Origin: Rariglobus sp967755175
GTDB taxonomy: Bacteria; Verrucomicrobiota; Verrucomicrobiia; Opitutales; Opitutaceae
NCBI GenBank assembly: GCA_967755175.1
Contig: CBRAFO010000005.1
Coordinates: forward strand, 1 to 64,000
Direction: 5' to 3'
Length of the DNA: 64,000 nucleotides
Notes under the pieces: model-generated
What the model was told of the DNA's origin: nothing
Seen by the model: only the letters and a program-made list of their open reading frames with translations
Database searches by the model: none
Shown: positions 43,340-51,372 of the stretch, piece by piece
How the letters are laid out: each line of letters begins with the position of its first letter
How positions within the stretch are numbered: position 1 is the first letter of the stretch
Position numbers and translations under genes: made by a program

Positions 43340-44325
43340 TTTTCCAGGAAAAATCCACGTTGTTTATCCGAGATCGTCAACCCGGCGCGTTCCATGACCT
43401 TAAGTAAATCTTCCCAAGTCGCGCGTTTAGCCTTGCGCGCAGCCACCGGGCCTGCGGCTTCCTGACGCAAAAGATAGCTGGGGTGGTAGGTGACCAGCAC
43501 CGGCTTGCCAGCAAACTGCTTCCACTGCCCGCGGACTTCACCGAGGGTCTTAAAGGTGCCGGCACCGAGCAAGCCCTTGGCTGCGGTCGCACCGGCCGCA
43601 ACGATCAACTCAGGTGCCACGATTTCGATCTGCGCCTGCAGAAATGGCAGACAGAAGGCCATCTCTTCGGGCGTCGGTTCGCGATTGCCGACCTGCTCCA
43701 TGCCTACAGGTGTCGGCGTTTGCGGACGCCAGTTCATAATGTTCCCGATGTAGACGTCCTCACGCTTCACGCCCATCGCCTGAATCATCTTCGTGAGCAA
43801 CTGACCCGCCGGTCCGATAAAGGGTTCACCGCGCACTTCTTCCTCCGCGCCCGGGGCTTCGCCGACGAACATGATCTTCGCATCAAGCGAACCGACACCG
43901 AGCACGACCTTTTTTCCGGGACGAACATTCGCCACGCACACGGGGTGATTGAGCACCAAATTCTGCAACCATGCCCAGCGCGTTGCTTTATCACCCGCGG
44001 GCAACGTCACTACGGGTGGCGGAGGAAGCATTAAGGAGGCGACTTCGGCCTTTGGCTTGGCGGCAGCCGATTGCCGACCAACCGGCGCTGATGATTCGAA
44101 AGAGCGCGACACCGTCGGCTTCTCCAAGATCGGCGTGGGCGAGGAGCCGGGTGCAGCGGACTCAGGAGCGATGGATTCGGGTTTGCGTTCTGCGGATGCG
44201 CCCGATCGAGACGCGATCACCTTGCGCAACGCCGCCACACTTTCCGCCGACACCGCGACCGACGTGACGCCCGTGGATTTCAGGCGTTTGAGTTCGTCGG
44301 TCAGAGCAGTGAGCGCGGCTCGCAT
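43336..44325 (-). CDS. Uracil-DNA glycosylase family 4-like, lacking Fe-S cysteines
   Basis: A 329-residue protein with about 115 residues of Ala/Ser/Pro-rich N-terminal extension before the catalytic domain. Motif A is FVGEAPGAEEE, the central segment YIGNIMNWRP, and motif B YHPSYLLR (His281). Classical family 4 enzymes bind [4Fe-4S] with four cysteines; here only C130 and C225 exist and the KCRP position reads NWRP. That pattern also occurs in some proteobacterial homologues, so it is a known divergent clade. It overlaps opgG by 4 nt in an operon with ribE. Confidence 0.88.
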   Translation of the reverse strand: MRAALTALTDELKRLKSTGVTSVAVSAESVAALRKVIASRSGASAERKPESIAPESAAPGSSPTPILEKPTVSRSFESSAPVGRQSAAAKPKAEVASLMLPPPPVVTLPAGDKATRWAWLQNLVLNHPVCVANVRPGKKVVLGVGSLDAKIMFVGEAPGAEEEVRGEPFIGPAGQLLTKMIQAMGVKREDVYIGNIMNWRPQTPTPVGMEQVGNREPTPEEMAFCLPFLQAQIEIVAPELIVAAGATAAKGLLGAGTFKTLGEVRGQWKQFAGKPVLVTYHPSYLLRQEAAGPVAARKAKRATWEDLLKVMERAGLTISDKQRGFFLEK

Positions 44326-44334
44326 GAAAAGGGG

Positions 44335-44931
44335 TTATGTCCGGTAAGCGACGGCCAGCTTCTCGACATACTTGCCCAGCAAGTCGAACTCCAAATTAAC
44401 CGGCGAACCCACCCGTTTCTCTCGCAAATTTGTCACATGGATTGTCGTTGGAATGATCCATACCGCGAACGTATCGCCATCGACCTCCGCCACCGTGAGC
44501 GAGATGCCATCGATAGTGATGCTCCCCTTATGAATGAGATAACGCCCCTGGCCGGGCGCTGCTTTGACGCGCAAGTAATGATCCGATCCACGTGGCTCGA
44601 AAATCTCGATCACGCCCTGTCCGTCGACGTGACCAGTGACGAAGTGTCCGCCGATCTTCCCGCCAAAACGCAACGCGCGTTCCAAATTGACGGCCGCCCC
44701 CGGCGCGAGCGCGTGAAAATTCGTGAGCCGACGCGTCTCTTCCAATACGTCGAACCAAACGTGGTGCGCGTCAAACCGAGTGACCGTGAGACAGCAGCCA
44801 TTCACGGCGATGCTGTCGCCCAACGCGACGTCCTGTAACGCGACGTTAGCCGCAAGTTGGAGTTTCCACGCGTCGGCGCCTTGGGTAAAAGCGACGACGG
44901 TGCCTGTTTCTTCAACAATGCCTGTGAACAT
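44335..44931 (-). CDS. ribE: Riboflavin synthase alpha chain
   Basis: A 198-residue two-barrel riboflavin synthase. It begins MFTGIVEETGTV, the family hallmark, with SIAVNGCCLTV in the first barrel and NLERALRFGGKIGGHFVTGHVDG and SITIDGISLTV in the second. It forms riboflavin from two dimethylribityllumazines. It lies 6 nt after the HtrA-like pseudoprotease gene and 9 nt before the glycosylase; no other rib gene is in the window and no FMN riboswitch is seen. Confidence 0.96.
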   Translation of the reverse strand: MFTGIVEETGTVVAFTQGADAWKLQLAANVALQDVALGDSIAVNGCCLTVTRFDAHHVWFDVLEETRRLTNFHALAPGAAVNLERALRFGGKIGGHFVTGHVDGQGVIEIFEPRGSDHYLRVKAAPGQGRYLIHKGSITIDGISLTVAEVDGDTFAVWIIPTTIHVTNLREKRVGSPVNLEFDLLGKYVEKLAVAYRT

Positions 44932-44937
44932 GAAGGT

Positions 44938-46350
44938 TTACTTGAGTTTGACGCGCAGCACGGCGGTTTCGCCGTTGCGACTGGTAAGCAGCACGAACTC
45001 GGAGCGAGCCGCATCCGCTTCGATTGCCGCCAGCTTTGCGACCGCTTCGGCGTAGGTCTTCACTTCGGTGCCATCGACCTCAAGAATCCAGTCGTCCGGA
45101 CGGAGCCCGGCAGCGGCGGCCGGACTGCTATTTTTGACGAACTGTGCGATCACGCCTTTGCGTGCGGCGAGTTTTACGCGACGAATGATTCCGTCACCGT
45201 AAACGAATTCGCGCGCGGTGAAACCCAGCTTCTCGAAATAGGTGCGGTCCGCTTCACGGATGAGCCGGGGCTGCTCGGCGAGAGGCGCCTTGATCTCCAC
45301 TCGCTCGGTGCCGCGCAGCACGGTGAGCGCAACGCTGTCGCCCGGTTTGCGCTTACTGAGTTCACGATCCAAGTAGGTCACCACGACGCGGTCGGGTTTG
45401 AATCGGGGCAACGGACGCCCATCAATCGCCAGAATGATGTCGCGGTTTTTTAACCCCGCCGCCTCGGCCGGACTGCCTTCAAGGACTTCGCTGACAACAC
45501 AGCCGGACTGGTTGCCGAGTTTCAAGAACGACGCGACCTCGGGGTCCATCGGCTGCAACCCGTAAGCCCCGAGCCAGCTGATCGGTCGTCCGGAGACATT
45601 GGTCGGCACGCGGGCCAGCCAAGGCGTGACCTCGGATGCGAGCTGGAACACACTGCTCTCTTCCACGTTCAGCAACATGACCGGCAGCCCGCGTTCATTG
45701 CGTGAAAACTCAAGAAAGGTCTGCCCAAAGCCCGAGATGGTCACACCGGCAAACACCCCGTCGTGATCGAAAGCGGGCAGGCCGGGAGCAGCCAGCTCAG
45801 CCAAGGCGATGGCGGTGCGTTCAGGCATGGATTGCACGTGGGAAATACGACTCGCCATGAAATACGGAGCGAAATCCTCATCCTTGCCGCGCAGACCAAT
45901 GCCCCAGAACTCCTCGCCCAACGCAGGCTCGGCCGCGGCTTCCCGAGCGGCAAACGCCGTCACAGGCACCAGACTCGAACGCAGCTTTTCCTCCACGCGA
46001 ACAAAGTGCCAGCCGCTCACCGGGTCCTGCCCCAAGTATTCGCCCGTCGCATACTCGCTCACCGGGTGACCGGGCAGGTAAACACGAAAGTCCTTTAACT
46101 TTGAAGGCTGGGTGTAGTTGTTGATGGACTGGGGAGGCAGCACGAGCGTGCCGGCGGTGTCGGCAACCAGGGCGAAGGCGATGGTCGGACGACGGTCGAG
46201 TTCGCTCTCGGTGAAAAACTCCACGGCGACGACTGACTTCACGCGCTCTTTAAATAATGCAGGAAGATCAGCCGCGCGCGCTCCCGCGCAGGCCAGCAAC
46301 GCGAGCGCAAAGGACAGGAGGGTGAGGCGAAGGCGAGACGAGTTCATCAT
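44938..46350 (-). CDS. HtrA-like PDZ protein without a catalytic triad (pseudoprotease)
   Basis: A 470-residue exported protein (signal LRLTLLSFALALLACAGARA). The chymotrypsin-like region is recognisable by position but lacks all triad residues: LVLPPQSINNY stands where LTNAHV would be, GWHFVRVEE where TDLALL would be, and APGLPAFDHDG replaces the GNSGGPL loop. Two PDZ domains follow (GCVVSEVLEGSPAEAAGLKN and VKNSSPAAAAGLRPDDWILE). It overlaps the active HtrA gene by 4 nt. Such a partner may regulate or assemble with HtrA; that is inference. Confidence 0.85.
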   Translation of the reverse strand: MMNSSRLRLTLLSFALALLACAGARAADLPALFKERVKSVVAVEFFTESELDRRPTIAFALVADTAGTLVLPPQSINNYTQPSKLKDFRVYLPGHPVSEYATGEYLGQDPVSGWHFVRVEEKLRSSLVPVTAFAAREAAAEPALGEEFWGIGLRGKDEDFAPYFMASRISHVQSMPERTAIALAELAAPGLPAFDHDGVFAGVTISGFGQTFLEFSRNERGLPVMLLNVEESSVFQLASEVTPWLARVPTNVSGRPISWLGAYGLQPMDPEVASFLKLGNQSGCVVSEVLEGSPAEAAGLKNRDIILAIDGRPLPRFKPDRVVVTYLDRELSKRKPGDSVALTVLRGTERVEIKAPLAEQPRLIREADRTYFEKLGFTAREFVYGDGIIRRVKLAARKGVIAQFVKNSSPAAAAGLRPDDWILEVDGTEVKTYAEAVAKLAAIEADAARSEFVLLTSRNGETAVLRVKLK

Positions 46351-47717
46351 GGCTTGAGAATATACAGAGACACGCGGCGGTCGGTTTCCACCTCGACGAG
46401 CGTCGGGGCGGGTTTTGCCACGAAGGCATCATACATCGCCTTGGCGGCATCTAACGACGTGATCTGCTCCTGATTGATCTTGGCGATGATATCGCCGCGA
46501 CTCAGCCCAGCCACCGCGGCGGGAAATCCGGGTTGCACACCGATGACGAGCAACCCGGTGTCGTCGTCCAACTGGTTTTCGCGAGCGTAGGCGCGCGAGA
46601 CTTTGCGCACCGTCAGGCCCCACTTCTCGAAGGCCCACTCCTCGCCTTGGCGGCTTTCGAGCTTCTCGGTCACGAGGGTGGGCGTGGTCGCCTGCTCGCC
46701 GCGTTTAACGACCAGCTTCACCGTCGAGCCAACCGGGAGACTCGCAATGATGTTAAGAATGGGCGGGAGTTGCTCAGGAAACCGTCCGTCCACCGGCGCT
46801 CCGTTAATCGAGAGCACAATGTCACCACCCCGAAGGCCGGCGCGGGCGGCGGGCGAGCCGGGATCGACGCTATTAACGAGCAGACCGGTGTTTTGCTTGA
46901 GCGAGTAAAAGCCCTCCAGATCCAGCAGCGCCCCCGGCACGATGCCAATATAGCTGCGAGTGATAGTCCCGTTGGCGGTGAGTCCGGCGACCACGCGTTT
47001 CGCGATATTGGCGGGGATTGCGAACGCGAGGTTGTCGGCACCGAGGTAACCACGCGAGTTGATGCCGACGACCCGGCCTTTTTCGTCAACCAGTGGGCCG
47101 CCCGAGTTACCCGGATTAATGGCGGCATCGGTTTGGAGCCACGTGTTGAACAAACCGGTCTCGTAACCATTCACGCCGCGATTATCGGCGAAGTAGCGAC
47201 GGTTGTTGGAAATGATTCCCTTGGTCACAGTGCGCGTGAGTCCATGAGGCGTGCCGACGGCGTAAACGGTCTCGCCCGGAAATAGCTTATCCGAATCGGC
47301 GAATTGAGCATACGTGAAGGTGAGTCCACGGCGCTTTACCTCGGCCAAATCAATACGCAGCAGCGCCAGATCCGTCCAGTGATCCCAGCCAACGAGCTTG
47401 GCATTGACGCGTTCGAGGCTCGCCAACGTAACCGACAGCTCAACCGAACGCGGACTGGCGACATGGGCGTTGGTAAGAATAAGCCCATCGCCCGACACGA
47501 TTACGCCAGAGCCGATACCCGCCGTGAAACGTCGCGCCCCCGCGTCGAAAGACTCCTCGCGCACGTCGATCCGCACGACCGCATCCAGCAAGTGATTGAA
47601 GCCCCGGGAGACCGTGGCTTCGGCCACCACCACGGAGGCGAAAAAGGCGACGATCAGCACGGCGATTTTTCGAGTGATTGACGACGTGGGGGATTCCTTC
47701 ACGGTGGCGGGTTTCAT
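46347..47717 (-). CDS. HtrA/DegP-type serine protease with two PDZ domains
   Basis: A 456-residue periplasmic protease with an N-terminal membrane segment (KIAVLIVAFFASVVVAEA). The triad is intact: H85 in LTNAHVASP, D116 in HWTDLALLRID and S205 in NPGNSGGPLVDEKG. PDZ1 carries GLLVNSVDPGSPAARAGLRG and PDZ2 GLLVIGVQPGFPAAVAGLSR. The far longer in-frame extension to 49148 is antisense to leuS and not real. A GTG at 47702 is an alternative start. The ATG is only 3 nt from the divergent leuS ATG, so its promoter must lie within the leuS coding region. Confidence 0.93.
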   Translation of the reverse strand: MKPATVKESPTSSITRKIAVLIVAFFASVVVAEATVSRGFNHLLDAVVRIDVREESFDAGARRFTAGIGSGVIVSGDGLILTNAHVASPRSVELSVTLASLERVNAKLVGWDHWTDLALLRIDLAEVKRRGLTFTYAQFADSDKLFPGETVYAVGTPHGLTRTVTKGIISNNRRYFADNRGVNGYETGLFNTWLQTDAAINPGNSGGPLVDEKGRVVGINSRGYLGADNLAFAIPANIAKRVVAGLTANGTITRSYIGIVPGALLDLEGFYSLKQNTGLLVNSVDPGSPAARAGLRGGDIVLSINGAPVDGRFPEQLPPILNIIASLPVGSTVKLVVKRGEQATTPTLVTEKLESRQGEEWAFEKWGLTVRKVSRAYARENQLDDDTGLLVIGVQPGFPAAVAGLSRGDIIAKINQEQITSLDAAKAMYDAFVAKPAPTLVEVETDRRVSLYILKP

Positions 47718-47720
47718 CCG

Positions 47721-50321
47721 ATGGCTACGCATTGCAAAGACTACGAGTTTCTCCAGATCGAACCGCATTGGCAAACCTTCTGGGAAGACAATCGCTCCTT
47801 CCGCACAGAGAACGACACGTCGAAGCCGAAATACTACGTGCTCGACATGTTCCCCTACCCGTCCGGCGCGGGTTTGCACATCGGACATCCAGAAGGATAC
47901 ACCGCCACGGATATCATCGCCCGCTACAAGCGCGCGCAGGGCTTCAATGTTCTCCATCCGATCGGATGGGACGCCTTCGGTCTTCCTGCCGAGCAGCATG
48001 CGGTGAAAACCGGCACGCATCCCGCGTCCAACACGCAGAACAACATCACCAACTTCCGTCGTCAGATCAAAGCCCTCGGTTTCTCCTACGACTGGGAACG
48101 TGAGGTCGATACGACGGACCCGAAATACTTTAAGTGGACGCAGTGGATCTTCCTCCAGCTCTTCAAAAAAGGCCTCGCCTACGTCGACGAGCGCCCCGTG
48201 TGGTGGTGCCCCGAACTCCGCACCGTGCTGGCCAACGAAGAGGTCGTTGATGGCAAATCCGAGGTCGGCGGCTTCCCCGTTGAGCGCCGCAATCTCCGCC
48301 AATGGGTGCTCCGCATCACCGCCTACGCCGAGCGTCTGCTCGCTGACCTGAAAGAGGTTGATTGGCCCGATTCGACCAAGCGCATGCAAGAAGCGTGGAT
48401 CGGTCGCAGCGAAGGCGCGGAGCTCTTGTTCAAGTTGGAACAAGCGCACCTTGGCGACCTGAAGGTCTTCACGACCCGTCCCGACACTCTCTTCGGCGCC
48501 ACCTACATGGTGATCGCCCCCGAGCACCCGCTGGCCCTCGCACTCACCACGCCCGAGCAACGCGACGCGGTTGAAGCCTACAAGAAAAAGACCGCCGGCA
48601 AGAGTGACCTCGAGCGCACCGACCTCGCCAAGGACAAGAGCGGCGTCTTCACCGGCTCGTTCGCCATCAACCCTGCCAACGGCGCCCGTCTTCCCATCTG
48701 GGTCGCCGACTACGTGCTCATGGGCTACGGCACCGGCGCGATCATGGCCGTGCCCGCGCACGACGAACGCGACTATGAGTTCGCGCAACAATACCACCTG
48801 CCCGTCATCCAGGTGATCGAACCCGATCACCATGCCGAGGCCGGTAATGGCCAAGCGCCCAAGCTCCCCTACACGGGCGATGGCAAGCTCGTGCACTCCG
48901 AAGATTACACCGGACTGCCTTGGGCCGAAGCCAAGAAAAAGATCACCGCCGATCTCGCCGCCCAAGGCCGCGGCAAGGCCATGGTTAACTACAAGCTCCG
49001 CGACTGGCTCTTCTCCCGCCAACGCTACTGGGGCGAGCCGTTCCCCATCATCTGGGTGACGGAAGCCGACTACCAACGAGCCGCCGCCGCACGTTCCGCC
49101 GATCTGCCGCCCGAGCCCGTTATCTACTGCGACGCCGCAACCAACCAAACTTGGTTTGCCCTGCCGCTACCCGCCGTCGCGCTCCCACTGACTTTGCCCG
49201 AGGTCCAATCCTACCTGCCCAGCGGCAACGGTGAGAGCCCGCTCGCCAACGTGACCGAGTGGCTGGAAATCTGGGTCAACTTCGCCACGGGTGAAGCCAT
49301 TCCCGCGTCGCAGCCCAAGCCCTCCGGGGAAACTTGGATTCGCGGCCGTCGCGAGACCAACACCATGCCGCAATGGGCCGGCTCCTGCTGGTATTACCTG
49401 CGTTTCATCGACACGAAAAACGACCAGACCTTCGCCGATCCGAAGTTGCTCAACTACTGGGGCGTGCCTGACCTCTATGTGGGCGGCGCGGAACATGCCG
49501 TGTTGCACCTCCTCTACGCGCGCTTCTGGCACAAAGTGCTCTTTGACCTCGGCGTCGTCCCGCAAGCCGAGCCGTTCACCAAGCTCTTCCACCAAGGCAT
49601 CATCTTGGGCGAAGACGGCGAAAAGATGTCCAAGAGTCGTGGCAACACCGTCAACCCTGACGACATCATCGCCACGCACGGCACCGACACCCTGCGCCTT
49701 TACCTGATGTTCCTCGGACCGCTCGAGGCCATGAAGCCGTGGAATCCGAACGGCATCGAGGGCGTCCACCGTTTCCTCCAAAAAGTCTGGCGCGAGTGCA
49801 TCGGGCGCGAAGGCGAAGTGAACCCGAAGATCGTTGACGACAGCGCCGTCGATTCGGCCGAGCTCGTCAAATTGCTCCACGAAACGATCAAGAAGGTCGG
49901 CGAGGACATCGAGAACCTCCGGTTCAACACCGCGATCTCACAAATGATGATCTTCGTAAACGCGCTCCAAAAAACCGAGCGCGTCAGTCTGGCCACCGTG
50001 CGGCAGTTCATCCAAGTGCTCGCCCCCCTCGCTCCCCACATCACTGAGGAACTATGGGCGCGCTTGGGCGGAACCAACTCGGTCCAACAAGCAGCTTGGC
50101 CGCACTACGATCCCGCCAAACTCGTCGCGACCGAGCAAAAGGTCGTGGTCCAAGTTAACGGTAAAAAACGCGCCGAACTGCTTGTGGCGGTGGGCACCGT
50201 GCAAGATACCGCGTTGCAGCTCGCCCAATCCAATCCGGACAGCGCTCCGTTCATTGTAGGCAAAACCATAAAACGAGTCGTCTTCGTCCCGGGGAAGATC
50301 CTTAATATTGTTGTTGAGTAA
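47721..50321 (+). CDS. leuS: Leucyl-tRNA synthetase
   Basis: An 866-residue class I synthetase. The HIGH motif is in MFPYPSGAGLHIGHPEGY and the KMSKS motif in EDGEKMSKSRGNTVNPDD. The editing domain includes VFTTRPDTLFGATYMVIAPEHPL, and MPQWAGSCWYYLRFID is the usual pre-KMSKS segment. The C-terminal domain ends KPGKILNIVVE-like (VPGKILNIVVE). No in-frame ATG lies near 47721 apart from the one chosen. Head-to-head placement with htrA leaves no room for a conventional promoter between them. Confidence 0.97.
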   Translation: MATHCKDYEFLQIEPHWQTFWEDNRSFRTENDTSKPKYYVLDMFPYPSGAGLHIGHPEGYTATDIIARYKRAQGFNVLHPIGWDAFGLPAEQHAVKTGTHPASNTQNNITNFRRQIKALGFSYDWEREVDTTDPKYFKWTQWIFLQLFKKGLAYVDERPVWWCPELRTVLANEEVVDGKSEVGGFPVERRNLRQWVLRITAYAERLLADLKEVDWPDSTKRMQEAWIGRSEGAELLFKLEQAHLGDLKVFTTRPDTLFGATYMVIAPEHPLALALTTPEQRDAVEAYKKKTAGKSDLERTDLAKDKSGVFTGSFAINPANGARLPIWVADYVLMGYGTGAIMAVPAHDERDYEFAQQYHLPVIQVIEPDHHAEAGNGQAPKLPYTGDGKLVHSEDYTGLPWAEAKKKITADLAAQGRGKAMVNYKLRDWLFSRQRYWGEPFPIIWVTEADYQRAAAARSADLPPEPVIYCDAATNQTWFALPLPAVALPLTLPEVQSYLPSGNGESPLANVTEWLEIWVNFATGEAIPASQPKPSGETWIRGRRETNTMPQWAGSCWYYLRFIDTKNDQTFADPKLLNYWGVPDLYVGGAEHAVLHLLYARFWHKVLFDLGVVPQAEPFTKLFHQGIILGEDGEKMSKSRGNTVNPDDIIATHGTDTLRLYLMFLGPLEAMKPWNPNGIEGVHRFLQKVWRECIGREGEVNPKIVDDSAVDSAELVKLLHETIKKVGEDIENLRFNTAISQMMIFVNALQKTERVSLATVRQFIQVLAPLAPHITEELWARLGGTNSVQQAAWPHYDPAKLVATEQKVVVQVNGKKRAELLVAVGTVQDTALQLAQSNPDSAPFIVGKTIKRVVFVPGKILNIVVE

Positions 50322-50329
50322 GATCCGGC

Positions 50330-50392
50330 CTACATTCCTTACTAGGGCATAACCCCTACTTAGCTCCCTTAGTAAGGCATGTAGTTTTTTTT
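50330..50392 (+). terminator. Strong terminator after leuS, upstream of the EPS cassette
   Basis: A long hairpin: CTACAT pairs with ATGTAG, CCTTACTA with TAGTAAGG and GGG with CCC, one mismatch and a bulge apart, followed by eight T (50385-50392). It begins 9 nt after the leuS stop. It could also act as an attenuator if a promoter lies in front of it. Confidence 0.88.
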
Positions 50393-50426
50393 GAGTTCGA
50401 GAACGTCTAGATCAGGCTGAGTCGAT

Positions 50427-50433
50427 AGGAGGT
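50427..50433 (+). promoter_or_regulatory. Consensus ribosome binding site of the FecR-domain gene
   Basis: AGGAGGT stands 10 nt before the ATG at 50444. Most genes in this window have no or weak Shine-Dalgarno sequences, so this perfect match stands out and suggests high translation of the first cassette gene. Confidence 0.8.
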
Positions 50434-50443
50434 ATTTAACGCC

Positions 50444-51337
50444 ATGAGCATATTTACACGCCACACCTACAAGACCGCATCCATCTGTTTTAGTCTCACG
50501 TCGGCAGTGATGTTCTGCACGCTCGCACACGCAGCCGATGCCGCCAGGAAAAACCCCACGAGCAAGCTGTATATAGCTGATGCAGATGGGCTATCATCAA
50601 TCAACACGGGCGATAAAGTTGAGGATGTTGTCAAGAAGTCGGTCTATGCGGCAGAGGGTGTGGTGCTCGAAACCACGGCCAAGTCGCACAACGCCGTCGT
50701 TCTTTCCAATGGCACGGGAGTCGCCTTTGATCCCGATACACGACTGGAGATGCGCCGTTTCATGCAAGAGCCGTTTTCGCCCAATCGGACGGACTTAGAA
50801 GTGGAGCCTTCCGTTTCCCAAACCACTGCGTTTCTTCCAAGAGGAACCGTGGGACTATGCACGAGCAAGCTGGTAGCCGGCAGCACCATGACTTACAACA
50901 CGCCTCAGGCTAGCGTGGCTATCCGCGGTCGCAAAGTCGTGATTACAGCGGATGATAATTCGACCACCGTATCGTTATTGGAAGGTGATGTGACTATTCG
51001 AGGCGACCTGATGTCCGGCGGACAGTCCCTCAAGCCCGGCCAGCAGGCCATCATTACCCGCAAGTCCAACAACGAGCCGCCGACCATCACCATTCAGCCG
51101 ATTTCCCAAGATGCCATGAAAGCACTCGGTGAAAAAGTGGCAATCGCGTGTATGGCTCGCAAAACCGTCTATTTCGAAGTCGCGGAACGGCGAAATCAGA
51201 ATTCGGCAGACGGGGTTTTCAGCCAGACGGACGCGGCCGGTGACACGGTGATTGTTCCTGTGGAAGTCCTACCCGGGACCCTGTCGCCAAACATCACGAT
51301 CAGCCCCTTTAAGATCACGGAGCCCACCACGCCTTGA
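50444..51337 (+). CDS. Exported FecR-domain protein of the EPS cassette
   Basis: A 297-residue protein with a signal peptide (TASICFSLTSAVMFCTLAHA). The central part (residues about 80-200) has FecR-like features: LETTAKSHNAVVLSNGTGVAFDPDTRLEM, FLPRGTVGLCTSKLVAGSTM, YNTPQASVAIRG, VSLLEGDVTIRG and LKPGQQAIITRK. FecR domains occur in sigma regulators and in periplasmic envelope proteins; no sigma factor is next to it, so a structural or EPS role is more likely. It is the first gene of a four-gene run with a beta-barrel, Wza and Wzc. Confidence 0.82.
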   Translation: MSIFTRHTYKTASICFSLTSAVMFCTLAHAADAARKNPTSKLYIADADGLSSINTGDKVEDVVKKSVYAAEGVVLETTAKSHNAVVLSNGTGVAFDPDTRLEMRRFMQEPFSPNRTDLEVEPSVSQTTAFLPRGTVGLCTSKLVAGSTMTYNTPQASVAIRGRKVVITADDNSTTVSLLEGDVTIRGDLMSGGQSLKPGQQAIITRKSNNEPPTITIQPISQDAMKALGEKVAIACMARKTVYFEVAERRNQNSADGVFSQTDAAGDTVIVPVEVLPGTLSPNITISPFKITEPTTP

Positions 51338-51372
51338 GTTTGACGCACCACCGCCACACGCCAACGCGACTT

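Noticed and set aside
47717..49148. N-terminal extension of the HtrA frame by 477 codons
   Set aside because: It is antisense to the leuS catalytic and editing region and lacks protein features; the signal segment begins at 47717.
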